The notes: generated by a model not told the origin, from the sequence alone. A DNA stretch of 33,718 bases from Proteobacteria bacterium UBA6156 (GCA_002422365.1 DIUO01000033.1:1-33718), one strand, 5' to 3'; positions 23,121 to 30,602 are shown, counted from the stretch's first letter. Translations and numbers: made by a program.

Positions 23121-23534
23121 AAAAAGATTTATGTGGCCAGCAGGGCCGGAGTGCCGGAACGGGTGGCAATGTGGCTGGAGTTGCGGCGGCGGGGGATGGT
23201 GATAACGTCCAGCTGGATTGATGAGCCGTATGAGAATGTTCAGGATTTAGGTGCGTTGTGGTTGAAGATTGTTGAGGAAGTGCAGGGGGCGGATGCGGTG
23301 TTGGTGTATGCTGCGTTGGAGGATTTCCCCGTACGGGGGGTTTTGGTGGAGGCGGGAATTGCTTTGGGTAAGGGGATACCGGTGCATGTCGTTGTGCCGG
23401 GTGGAGGTTTGACTGGGCCGAGTTTGCGTCCGCTGGGGGCTTGGGCGAACCACCCGTTGGTGACACGTTATGAGGTACTGGATAAGGCATTGGATGCTTT
23501 AGGATATGGTGATTTAAGAGAGAGTGTCGTGTGA
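23118..23534 (+). CDS. Nucleoside 2-deoxyribosyltransferase-like protein
   Basis: The 138-residue protein has the pattern of small phage- and plasmid-type deoxyribosyltransferase-like proteins: KKIYVASRAGVPERVAMWLELRRRG, ITSSWIDEPYE, then EEVQGADAVLVYAALEDFPVRGVLVEAGIALGKGIPVHVV. The E in VEAGIALG sits where the family's catalytic glutamate lies. The ending HPLVTRYEVLDKALDALG is also family-like. The enzyme class exchanges bases on deoxynucleosides, but the actual substrate cannot be told. ATG 23118 overlaps the GNAT stop by one base (TGATG). Confidence 0.75.
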   Translation: MKKIYVASRAGVPERVAMWLELRRRGMVITSSWIDEPYENVQDLGALWLKIVEEVQGADAVLVYAALEDFPVRGVLVEAGIALGKGIPVHVVVPGGGLTGPSLRPLGAWANHPLVTRYEVLDKALDALGYGDLRESVV

Positions 23535-24064
23535 TGAAAACAGCGAAGTTGATTGAAACACGGCAGGCCGATGTGGGCGGGCGGAGCCGCTTGCGGATGG
23601 AGGTTTATGAGTTTGAGGATGGGGCACGGCAGGGGTATGACCTGTATGACGTGCGGGCGAGCATGCAGGGCAGTGCCGGGGTGTTGGTGCTGGATGATGC
23701 GGAGAATGTGTATCTGATTGAGGAATTTTTGCCTGCGCTGGGCACGTGGGGTTTGAGTTTGCCGCGCGGTGGGATTGAAGTGGGGGAAAACCCGGAAGAT
23801 GTGGCGCGACGCGAACTGAAGGAAGAAGCCGGGCTGGTGTGTGATGTGCTGGAGCCGTTGTGGCAAGGGTTGGTAATGCCGAATGCCAGCAGCTGGCATG
23901 TGCACCTGTATGTTGGCCGTGGCGTGCGCGAGGTTGTGCGCGAAGGTGGTGATGAGGTGGGCGGGATTCGCACCGTAAAGGTGCCGTTGGCGGAGGTGAA
24001 ACGGATGGTTAAGGAGGGGAAGGCCCCGGGTGCGTTGCTGGCGCTGGCGGTGATGATGGTGTGA
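23534..24064 (+). CDS. NUDIX hydrolase (ADP-ribose pyrophosphatase-like)
   Basis: The 176-residue NUDIX protein has a complete box: G79, E85, R93-E94-L95, E97-E98, G100. Upstream is GSAGVLVLDDAENVYLIEEFLPALGTWGLSLPRGG, and downstream PNASSWHVHLYVGRG, typical of the ADP-ribose/ADP-sugar pyrophosphatase branch (YffH/NudF/NudK type). The ATG overlaps the stop of the previous gene by one base (TGATG), as do the two junctions upstream, so these three genes are translationally coupled to murB. A likely role is nucleotide-sugar or damaged-nucleotide cleanup; the substrate is unknown. Confidence 0.85.
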   Translation: MKTAKLIETRQADVGGRSRLRMEVYEFEDGARQGYDLYDVRASMQGSAGVLVLDDAENVYLIEEFLPALGTWGLSLPRGGIEVGENPEDVARRELKEEAGLVCDVLEPLWQGLVMPNASSWHVHLYVGRGVREVVREGGDEVGGIRTVKVPLAEVKRMVKEGKAPGALLALAVMMV

Positions 24065-24114
24065 GGTGGGGATTCGGAATGCAGCACGCATGAAGGTTGC
24101 TTAAGTGGAATTAA

Positions 24115-24248
24115 CAGCCCGCCTTGCGGCGCTGTCTTGCCGGATTTTATCCGGCTGCGCAGGCTGCGACGGCGAGGCGCCGAGGGTGTTTACCAAAAAT
24201 GAGATTTTTGGAACGCCCTTCGGCGGTGGGGTGTGGGGGTCACACCCC
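24115..24248. repeat. Palindrome cluster between the NUDIX gene and ftsQ
   Basis: The 332-bp gap (24065-24396) has no gene I can support. It holds CAGC-CGCC/GGCG-CTG (24115-24134), GCCGGAT/ATCCGGC (24139-24155), a nested hairpin with CCAAAAAT/ATTTTTGG inside GGGTGTT/AACGCCC (24181-24222), and GGGGTGTG/CACACCCC (24228-24248). The nested form resembles the accD-lptB palindrome at 6128-6187. It may act as a terminator after the inserted cassette. Confidence 0.55.
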
Positions 24249-24396
24249 TGGGGGGGAACGTGGGATTTTGAGCTAAGTTATTGATTTGCCCGTGGGGAAG
24301 GGGGTGGCTTGCGGGCGGAGTTTCTGATAAGGTATGCACATTCTGGCCCCTGGTGGCCGATGTTCGGGATGTGTTCAACAGGATGAGGAGTGTGCG

Positions 24397-25299
24397 ATGA
24401 GTGTGCGTAAGCCTGCTGATGTGCCTCCTGTGGAAATGATGGGCACGCTGTTTGGCGGCGTGCGCCCCAAAGAGCCCGAAGCCCCCAAAGGATTTTATGG
24501 CCTGCTGGCTGCGGTGGAGCGGCGGCTGGTGGCGTGGCCCTGGCGCCGGATTGGCAAAGGTGCGCTGGCGCTGGTGCTGGCGGTGGGAGGGTATGCCCTG
24601 TGGCACAACCGTGCCGTGGCGGGCGAATTTGTGACCGCCTATGTGGCCCAGGCCACTGGAGCCGTGGTGGAGCGCATTGTGGTGAGTGGGGCGGTTTATA
24701 CGGGTAAAGACGATTTGCAGAGTGCGCTGGGCCTGACGCGGGGCGACAGCCTGGTGGGCTTTGATGCCGGCAGTGCGCGGGCGCGCATTGAGCAGCTGCC
24801 CTGGGTGCGCCTGGCCAGTGTGGACCGTATGCTGCCCGACCGCGTGAATGTGACGGTGTATGAGCATGTGCCGTTAGCCCGGTTGGTGATGGACGGCGAG
24901 ATTTGGGTGATAAATAAGGATGGACGGCGGATTGTGGCCGACACCAACAACGCCTTTGCCGGGTTGCCGTTGCTGAAAGGCGATGGGGCTGCCGAGCAGG
25001 CGGGCGAGTTGTTTATGCACCTGGCCAACTGGCCACAACTGCTGGGCCAGCTGCGCGAAGCCGAATGGGTGGGTGAGCGCCGCTGGGATTTACGCTTTGT
25101 GAGCGGGGTGGTGGTGCAGTTGCCAGAAGACAGCCGCACCTTTGGGCTGGAGCAAGCCATGCCGCTGCTGGCCAAGCTGGAAGAAGCCCGCCACGTGCTG
25201 ACACTGAATGCCGGAGAAGTGGATTTACGCCTGGCCGACCGCGTGGTATTGCGCCTGCCCGAAGATGTAGGCCAGACCCCCGTGACGAACAGGCTTTAG
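24397..25299 (+). CDS. ftsQ: Cell division protein FtsQ
   Basis: FtsQ is a bitopic divisome hub that recruits FtsB/FtsL. The 300-residue protein has a cytoplasmic N-terminus, a transmembrane helix (about 50-65: GALALVLAVGGYALW), then the POTRA domain (VVERIVVSGAVYTGKDDLQSALGLTRGDSLVGFDAGSARARIEQLPWVRLASVDRMLPDRVNVTVYEHVPLARL). The beta domain follows: INKDGRRI, FAGLPLLKGDGA, WDLRFVSGVVVQLPED. ATG 24397 has GAGGAG 7 nt upstream. The C-terminus ends in a heptamer array: the TAG stop is part of it. Confidence 0.94.
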   Translation: MSVRKPADVPPVEMMGTLFGGVRPKEPEAPKGFYGLLAAVERRLVAWPWRRIGKGALALVLAVGGYALWHNRAVAGEFVTAYVAQATGAVVERIVVSGAVYTGKDDLQSALGLTRGDSLVGFDAGSARARIEQLPWVRLASVDRMLPDRVNVTVYEHVPLARLVMDGEIWVINKDGRRIVADTNNAFAGLPLLKGDGAAEQAGELFMHLANWPQLLGQLREAEWVGERRWDLRFVSGVVVQLPEDSRTFGLEQAMPLLAKLEEARHVLTLNAGEVDLRLADRVVLRLPEDVGQTPVTNRL

Positions 25300-25339
25300 G
25301 TAGTAGGCATTAGGTATTAGGAATTAGGAACTAGGACAG
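25291..25339 (+). repeat. Heptamer array between ftsQ and ftsA
   Basis: Seven units in exact phase: AGGCTTT, AGGTAGT, AGGCATT, AGGTATT, AGGAATT, AGGAACT, AGGACAG. The first two span the last ftsQ codons and the TAG stop. The last lies 8 bp before the ftsA ATG and contains the only AGGA-type ribosome binding site. Confidence 0.88.
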
Positions 25340-25347
25340 ACAATGAC

Positions 25348-26598
25348 ATGGTGAAAACACGGAACAGGATTGTAGCGGGGCTGGACATTGGCAGCAGCAA
25401 AGTGGCGTGCTTTATTGCCGAGCTGGATGAGTTTTATAACCCCCATGTGCTGGGCTACGGCCAGCATGTGAGCACAGGCCTGAAGCGTGGGATGATTGTG
25501 GACATGGACCGCACCGAAACCGCCATACGTGAGGCGGTGCACGCGGCGGAGGATATGGCGGGGGTGGAGATTCAGGGTGTGCTGGTGAGCCTGGGGGGCG
25601 TGCACCTGCGCAGCCACATGACCGACGGGCTGGTGGTGCTGAACAAACAGGATATTACCGACGCGGATATATTCAAGGTGATTGATGTGGCGCGGGCGCG
25701 GCAGATTGGCGATGACCGGCAGATTATCCATGCCCAAGCGACCAAATATGTGCTGGACAACCAGAGCGATATTAGAGACCCGCGCGGCATGACCGGCAGC
25801 CGCTTGGAAGCGGATGTGCATATTATTACCGCGGCGACGAGCAGCATCCGCAACGTGGTGCGCTGTGTGGAGCGGGCGAATTTGGAAGTGCTGGATATTG
25901 TGGTGCAGCCCTACGCCAGCGCGCTGGCCACCGTGGTGCCGGATGAGCGCGAGCTGGGTGTGGCGCTGCTGGACATTGGCGGCGGCACGATTGACCTGGC
26001 GATTTATGCCGAGGGCGCGCTGGTTTATACGGCGGTGATACCCTTGGGCGGGCAGCACATTACCGCCGACATTGCGCGGGGCCTGAGCACGCCGCTGGCC
26101 GCCGCCGAGCGCATTAAGGTGCTGCACGGCCACGCCATGGCCAGCACCATTGTGAGTGACGACGAATTTGAAGTGCCCAGTGTTGGTGACGACAACCCGA
26201 ACGGCAAAACCGAAGCCAGCCACATGACCAAGAGCGCGCTGGCGGGGATTATTCAGCCCCGTTGCGAAGAAATGCTGGAGCTGGTGCGCGACAAGATTGA
26301 ACAAAGCGGGTTTGAAGCCGCGATTGGCCGCCGCGTGGTGCTGACCGGTGGCGCCAGCCAGCTTAACGGCCTGCGCAACCTGGCCGAAGTGGTGCTGGAC
26401 AAGAGTGTGCGCCTGGCCCGCCCGGTAGGCGTGCAGGGGCTGACCGATTTGAGCGGGACGCCGGGGTTTGCAACTCCGGTTGGCCTGCTGATTTATGGGG
26501 CGCGGCAGGCGGCGCAGCAGAGCCGGGTGCGGGTTTCGGATTCGAAATTGGCGCAGTGGGCTGGGAGTATGGCGAAGTTGTTGCGGTTTGCGAATTAG
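25348..26598 (+). CDS. ftsA: Cell division protein FtsA
   Basis: FtsA is the actin-like ATPase that anchors FtsZ to the membrane. The 416-residue protein has phosphate-1 IVAGLDIGSSKVACFI, the 1C domain, LLDIGGGTIDLAIY (phosphate-2), IPLGGQHITADIARGLSTPLAAAERIK and VLTGGASQLNGL (adenosine motif). The C-terminal helix LAQWAGSMAKLLRFAN fits an amphipathic membrane target. The ATG at 25348 was chosen; the preceding heptamer array supplies AGGA at about 11 nt. The stop codon TAG starts the next heptamer array. Confidence 0.95.
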   Translation: MVKTRNRIVAGLDIGSSKVACFIAELDEFYNPHVLGYGQHVSTGLKRGMIVDMDRTETAIREAVHAAEDMAGVEIQGVLVSLGGVHLRSHMTDGLVVLNKQDITDADIFKVIDVARARQIGDDRQIIHAQATKYVLDNQSDIRDPRGMTGSRLEADVHIITAATSSIRNVVRCVERANLEVLDIVVQPYASALATVVPDERELGVALLDIGGGTIDLAIYAEGALVYTAVIPLGGQHITADIARGLSTPLAAAERIKVLHGHAMASTIVSDDEFEVPSVGDDNPNGKTEASHMTKSALAGIIQPRCEEMLELVRDKIEQSGFEAAIGRRVVLTGGASQLNGLRNLAEVVLDKSVRLARPVGVQGLTDLSGTPGFATPVGLLIYGARQAAQQSRVRVSDSKLAQWAGSMAKLLRFAN

Positions 26599-26631
26599 GC
26601 ACCAGGCACCGGGCACCAGGCACCAGGAGTT
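26597..26631 (+). repeat. Heptamer array between ftsA and the four-helix-bundle gene
   Basis: Five units in phase: AGGCACC, AGGCACC, GGGCACC, AGGCACC, AGGAGTT. The array starts within the ftsA TAG stop, and its last unit carries AGGAG at 8 nt from the TTG start of the next gene. Confidence 0.88.
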
Positions 26632-26637
26632 ACTGTA

Positions 26638-27012
26638 TTGGAGAGGCGAGAAAGGCTTAAAACGCGAGAACTGGATGTTTACAAAAAGGCATTCAAAGCA
26701 GCTCTCCGATTGCATGAATACTCTGACATGTGGCCGGTTAAGACGGCGCGTTATAACAGTACGGCAGATCAAATTCAGCGGGCAAGTAAAGGAATTTGCG
26801 CGAACCTTGTGGAGGGGTTATCCAAGCGTGGGGATGCTGAACAACGGCGATTTTTGAATATGGCGCTGGGCTCGGCTCGTGAAGTTCAGATTTGGGCTGA
26901 GTTTGATGTAGGGTTGAGGTATGAGGATGAAGCATGGGGAAGGGCGGTGGATGAGACTTATGAGGAAATTGCACGGATGCTTGTAGGATTGATGCAGAAG
27001 CGGGGAACATGA
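26638..27012 (+). CDS. Four-helix-bundle protein (23S rRNA intervening-sequence / S23 family)
   Basis: The 124-residue protein has the S23/IVP pattern: TRELDVYKKAFKAALRLHEYSDMWP, then NSTADQIQRASKGICANLVEGLSKRGDAEQRRFLNMALGSAREVQIWAEFDVGLRY. The AEG-like and ALGSA motifs are family hallmarks. Such proteins are encoded in 23S rRNA intervening sequences and as stand-alone genes; they are also related to the Avd protein of diversity-generating retroelements. Their role is not established. The start is TTG with AGGAG 8 nt upstream, provided by the heptamer repeat. It lies between ftsA and ftsZ, normally adjacent genes. A strong terminator follows. Confidence 0.85.
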   Translation: MERRERLKTRELDVYKKAFKAALRLHEYSDMWPVKTARYNSTADQIQRASKGICANLVEGLSKRGDAEQRRFLNMALGSAREVQIWAEFDVGLRYEDEAWGRAVDETYEEIARMLVGLMQKRGT

Positions 27013-27016
27013 TGAG

Positions 27017-27040
27017 GGCCGCCCGGGGGCGGCCTTTTTT
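27017..27040 (+). terminator. Terminator after the four-helix-bundle gene
   Basis: GGCCGCC (27017-27023) pairs with GGCGGCC (27028-27034), followed by six T residues. It separates ftsQ-ftsA from ftsZ, so ftsZ must have its own promoter. Confidence 0.85.
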
Positions 27041-27062
27041 GGTTGTTGCGGGGACGGTGGTT

Positions 27063-27374
27063 TCAGCGGCGGCGGAGTTCGCGGAGGCTGAAGTAGCCGC
27101 GCATGAAAAAAATCGCGGCGCAGTAGAGGGCCACCAGCCAGAACATACTGCCGAACCACACGAAATCGGTTTGGCGGATGAGATAGGCAGTCAAAATGCA
27201 ACTGACCGCATACATGAGGTTGCTGAGGGCGACGCGCGCGTGCACCGCCGGGTGGTTGCTGGAAAGGCCGCGGCCAAGCCAAGTGGGGAGCCAGGATGTT
27301 TCCCGGAAGCTGACCGTCGCGTGGATGAGGATTGCAGTAAACAGGAAAAGGCTGAAGAAAAGGTCGAGGGACAT
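27063..27374 (-). CDS. Small membrane protein of unknown function
   Basis: The 103-residue protein has likely transmembrane segments near residues 4-20 (LFFSLFLFTAILIHATV), 47-65 (VALSNLMYAVSCILTAYLI) and 72-92 (FWLVALYCAAIFFMRGYF), and a basic tail (RELRRR). I do not recognise the family. It is read on the minus strand between ftsA and ftsZ, divergent from ftsZ, another break in the normal ftsQAZ order. ATG 27374 is the first in frame with hydrophobic coding. Confidence 0.6.
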   Translation of the reverse strand: MSLDLFFSLFLFTAILIHATVSFRETSWLPTWLGRGLSSNHPAVHARVALSNLMYAVSCILTAYLIRQTDFVWFGSMFWLVALYCAAIFFMRGYFSLRELRRR

Positions 27375-27667
27375 TGCGTGTCTCCGGTTGAGGGTGATTT
27401 TATGTATACTATTACATTAAGGATGGCAAGGGTAATTTGCCGACTGGGGTATGAGAAATTATGGAGTTGCGGGGGGATGTTGAGCAGGGGTGCGAGGTTG
27501 TGGCGATAAGGGCGCAGGGGGTTGAGAAAAGCCTTTGCGCGTGCGGATTTTGCGGGCAGGGGGGTTGGAACGTAGGATGTGAGTGCGTAGAGTGAGGGGT
27601 AATAAAGCGCGCCGAATCCTGCTCGGGATTTCATCCACGGTGCGGCAGAACGAGAGGGAAGTACGGC
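27375..27667 (+). other. ftsZ upstream region
   Basis: This 293-bp stretch has no supported gene. It must contain the ftsZ promoter, since a terminator and an opposite-strand gene lie upstream. A TATACT sequence within an AT-rich patch (about 27403-27420) is a possible -10 for either direction, but I cannot pick a convincing -35. The rest is GC-rich and ends with a ribosome binding site (GAGGGAAG). Confidence 0.4.
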
Positions 27668-28834
27668 ATGTCACTCAATATTGCAATGGTTAAGGAATCG
27701 GTGCACCAGCCGCGCATTATGGTGGTGGGTGTGGGCGGCGGCGGCGGGAACGCCGTGAGCAACATGATACGCGCCAACCTGAGCGGTGCCACCTTTGCGA
27801 TTGCCAATACCGATTTGCAGGTTTTGCAAAGCCATGAGGCGGAAGTGAAAATTCAGCTGGGCCGCAGCCTGACCGAAGGCCTGGGCGCGGGCGCCAACCC
27901 GGATGTGGGAGCTGCCGCTGCCGAAGAGAGCTATGAAGAGATTTGTGAAGCCATACGTGGCAGCCACATGGTGTTTATTACCGCCGGGATGGGCGGGGGC
28001 ACCGGCACCGGGGCCGTGCCGGTGGTGGCGCGTGCCGCCCGCGAAATGGGGATTTTGACGGTTGCCGTAGTGACCAAGCCATTTAGTTTTGAAGGTGTGC
28101 GCCGCATGAAGCAGGCCGAAGCGGGGATTGCCGAACTGCAGAACGTGGCCGACACCGTGATTGTGATACCGAACCAGAATCTGTTCCGCATCGCTACCGA
28201 GCGCACCACGCTGCAAGACGCCTTTAAGATGGCCGATGATGTGCTTTATAGCGGTGTGCGCGGCGTGACCGACTTGATGCTGGTGCCGGGGATTATCAAC
28301 CTGGACTTTAACGACGTGAAAACCGTGATGAGCGAAATGGGCCAAGCCATGATGGGCAGCGGCCAGGCCGAAGGCGAGCGCCGCGCGATTTTGGCGGCGG
28401 AGATGGCGATTTCGAGTCCTCTGCTGGATGGTGTTTCGATGCACGGTGCTAAAGGCGTGCTGATTAACATTACCGGCGGCGACGATTTGACGCTGTATGA
28501 AGTGGATGAAGCCGCTAATCGTATTCGTGAAGAAGTTGACCCCGATGCGAACATTATTTTTGGTACGGCTTATGATGCCAATGTGACCGGGAAGATCCGT
28601 GTGAGCGTGGTGGCCACCGGCCTTGGCGAAAGCGTAAAACGCCAAAAGCCGACCATGGTTGACCTGGCCAGCATTAAGAAAACCGAAGCCCCGACCGAAG
28701 CGCGTGTGGAAAGCCGCACCGCGCCGGTGAGTGACTTTGCCCAGGCCGCCGCCGCCAAGCGCGAGCGCGACGATGAGCAAGATGAATATGCGAATTTGGA
28801 GATCCCCGCTTTTTTGCGCCGCCAGATGAACTGA
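27668..28834 (+). CDS. ftsZ: Cell division GTPase FtsZ
   Basis: FtsZ is the tubulin homologue that polymerises into the Z-ring. The 388-residue protein has the GTP-binding region VVGVGGGGGNAVSNMI, the tubulin signature GGGTGTG (109-115), the T7 loop PGIINLDFNDVKTVM and the synergy-type region up to about 325. After a short linker (about 45 residues, where many alphaproteobacteria have far longer ones), the C-terminal peptide DEYANLEIPAFLRRQMN keeps the conserved IPAFLR motif that binds FtsA. The start ATGTCACTC follows GAGGGAAG. lpxC follows after 168 bp with a possible terminator between. Confidence 0.97.
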   Translation: MSLNIAMVKESVHQPRIMVVGVGGGGGNAVSNMIRANLSGATFAIANTDLQVLQSHEAEVKIQLGRSLTEGLGAGANPDVGAAAAEESYEEICEAIRGSHMVFITAGMGGGTGTGAVPVVARAAREMGILTVAVVTKPFSFEGVRRMKQAEAGIAELQNVADTVIVIPNQNLFRIATERTTLQDAFKMADDVLYSGVRGVTDLMLVPGIINLDFNDVKTVMSEMGQAMMGSGQAEGERRAILAAEMAISSPLLDGVSMHGAKGVLINITGGDDLTLYEVDEAANRIREEVDPDANIIFGTAYDANVTGKIRVSVVATGLGESVKRQKPTMVDLASIKKTEAPTEARVESRTAPVSDFAQAAAAKRERDDEQDEYANLEIPAFLRRQMN

Positions 28835-28927
28835 AGGGCCCTGACCGCCCGGCTGCGCCGGACGGAGCCCCAGCCAAACGATTGGGATGGCGTGGATGGT
28901 TGAGGAACAAGGATGATACTGCAACGT

Positions 28928-28950
28928 AGGCCCTGAGGGGCCTGCTTGTT
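28928..28950 (+). terminator. Possible terminator between ftsZ and lpxC
   Basis: AGGCCC (28928-28933) pairs with GGGCCT (28938-28943) around a 4-nt loop, followed by GCTTGTTT. The weak T tract makes this an attenuator candidate. Confidence 0.45.
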
Positions 28951-29002
28951 TGGTGGGGTGCGGGGTGCTTCCGCAGCGAGGGGAATAATGGTAGGAAGAG
29001 AT

Positions 29003-29848
29003 ATGGATTTTGCCTTGGATAAGATGGTGACGCTGGCGCGCGAAGTGAGTGTGCGCGGTGTGGGCCTGCACAGCGGTGTGGGGGCCGAAGTGGTGCTGCG
29101 GCCACGCCGTGAGGGTGGGGTGGTGCTGCGGCGGGCCGATGTGAGCGGGGGGGAATTTAGACTGCGGCCCGAACTGGTGCAGGCTAGCCCCTTGTGCACC
29201 TTGCTGGAAAATGATGAAGGCGCCACCCTGAGCACGGTGGAACACCTGTTGGCGGCGCTGCACGGGCTGCGGGTGGACAGTGTGGACGTGGAAATACAGG
29301 GCCCGGAAGTGCCGATTTTGGATGGCAGTGCCCTGCCCTGGGTGGCGCTGATTGATGAGGCCGGGCGCGTGGAGCTTGACCGCCCGCGCGACTGGTTGCG
29401 GGTGCCAAGCCCGCAGGTGCTGGACAGCGAAGGCCGCGTGCTGCTGGCCAACCCGGAGCCGCGCACGGGGCTGCGGGTGGAGTGTGTGGTGGATTTTCCG
29501 CACCCCAAAATTGGGCGGCAGGAATGGAAGGGCGTGGTGGACGAGGCGAGCTTCCGGACAGATATTGCCCCGGCGCGGACGTTTGTGCTGGAGCGGGATA
29601 TTGCCGCCGCGCAAGCCGCTGGGCTGGCCAAGGGGGGGAGTTTGGACAATGCGGTGGTGTTTGGTGATAATGGCGAGGTGCTGAACCCCGGGGGCCTACG
29701 CTTTGCGGACGAGCCGGTGCGGCACAAAGTGCTGGATGTGGTGGGAGATTTGTTTATGGCCGGGCGCTGTGTGAGCGGCATTTTTGCGATGACTGCGCCG
29801 GGGCATGTGGCGAATAATCGGCTTTTGCGGAAGATTGTGGCGGGTTAA
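29003..29848 (+). CDS. lpxC: UDP-3-O-acyl-N-acetylglucosamine deacetylase LpxC
   Basis: LpxC is the zinc enzyme for the committed step of lipid A synthesis. The 281-residue protein has VRGVGLHSGVGAEVVLRP, STVEHLLAALHG with catalytic E80 and zinc ligand H81, EVPILDGSALPWV, DIAPARTFVLERDI, and the second zinc site DEPVRHKVLD (H241, D245) plus H268. AGGA precedes ATG 29003 by 6-7 nt; ATG 28988, five codons earlier, also has a GAGGGG upstream. lpxC after ftsZ is the normal alphaproteobacterial order. Its presence shows a lipid A outer membrane, matching LptABC and KdsD. Confidence 0.95.
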   Translation: MDFALDKMVTLAREVSVRGVGLHSGVGAEVVLRPRREGGVVLRRADVSGGEFRLRPELVQASPLCTLLENDEGATLSTVEHLLAALHGLRVDSVDVEIQGPEVPILDGSALPWVALIDEAGRVELDRPRDWLRVPSPQVLDSEGRVLLANPEPRTGLRVECVVDFPHPKIGRQEWKGVVDEASFRTDIAPARTFVLERDIAAAQAAGLAKGGSLDNAVVFGDNGEVLNPGGLRFADEPVRHKVLDVVGDLFMAGRCVSGIFAMTAPGHVANNRLLRKIVAG

Positions 29849-29947
29849 GGTTCTTGTTCTGTTAAAGGGAAGCATGTTGGGGAAGCAAGCTGGCCAGTTG
29901 GGCGTATTGATGTTAATGAGATTACCGAACAAAGGAAAGAGCACCTT

Positions 29948-30580
29948 ATGACCATGACGCTGGGCGATTTGCTGGAGATGATCCGGCAGGATTATGTGGA
30001 CCACCTGACCGCCATGGCGGAAGACCTGGAAGCCGAAGGTGCGGAAGTGATGTTTGAGCCCGCCTTTAGAGACGACAAGGGCGAAGTGGCGCTGGACGGA
30101 GTGCTGAAGCTACCCGCGCGGGTAGACCTGCTGGCCAAGCGTGGCGATGACCCGGCCGGAGCCCTGGACCCGGTGCAGGTGGCGGCTGAAGGGGTGTTTA
30201 AGTTTGACGGCAGCATTGATGTGGCCTGGGACAACGGCATGGCCGTGCAAGTGATGCCCTTTGGCTGGGACATGATGCCGGTGCGCATGGAAGGGCTGGC
30301 CGAAGGTGTGAGCTATGAGCCCCTGCAGCAATGGTTTTGGCGCTGGTTTGCCGAGCCGGAAGGTTTAGAAGGCCCGATACAGGAAGTTGTGCACTATTTG
30401 GGCGACCCGGAAGTGAAAGAGGGCGTGACGCGCGTGGTGGCGGATATGGGGACGGCTCCGCTGGAAGCCTGGCAGGATTTGCTGGATGCCTGTGCCGCCT
30501 GTGGTGCCAAAAAAGTGATTATTGGTGACGAAGCCACCGCCGAGGATGAGGACGGTGAGGATGCAGGGGATGAGAAGTAG
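29948..30580 (+). CDS. Acidic protein of unknown function
   Basis: The 210-residue protein is rich in Asp and Glu, with an acidic tail (ATAEDEDGEDAGDEK). No signal peptide or membrane segment is seen. It has a beta-rich middle (VALDGVLKLPARVDLL, GVFKFDGSIDVAWDNGMAVQVMPFGWDMMPVRMEG), a Trp-rich stretch (QQWFWRWFAEPE) and two Cys (DACAACGAKK). I do not recognise the family. AAAGGAAAGAG precedes the ATG. It follows lpxC after 99 bp and ends before a strong bidirectional terminator, so it may be cotranscribed with lpxC. Confidence 0.7.
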   Translation: MTMTLGDLLEMIRQDYVDHLTAMAEDLEAEGAEVMFEPAFRDDKGEVALDGVLKLPARVDLLAKRGDDPAGALDPVQVAAEGVFKFDGSIDVAWDNGMAVQVMPFGWDMMPVRMEGLAEGVSYEPLQQWFWRWFAEPEGLEGPIQEVVHYLGDPEVKEGVTRVVADMGTAPLEAWQDLLDACAACGAKKVIIGDEATAEDEDGEDAGDEK

Positions 30581-30602
30581 GTAATGTGCCCCTAATTGCC
30601 TT

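Noticed and set aside
19131..26631. Heptamer arrays read as a CRISPR or tandem-repeat protein
   Set aside because: There are no spacers, units are 7 bp and the arrays lie between stop and start codons.
27009..27509. Plus-strand frame of 166 codons between the S23 gene and ftsZ
   Set aside because: It starts inside the terminator region and is the complement of the small membrane protein gene; composition is not protein-like.
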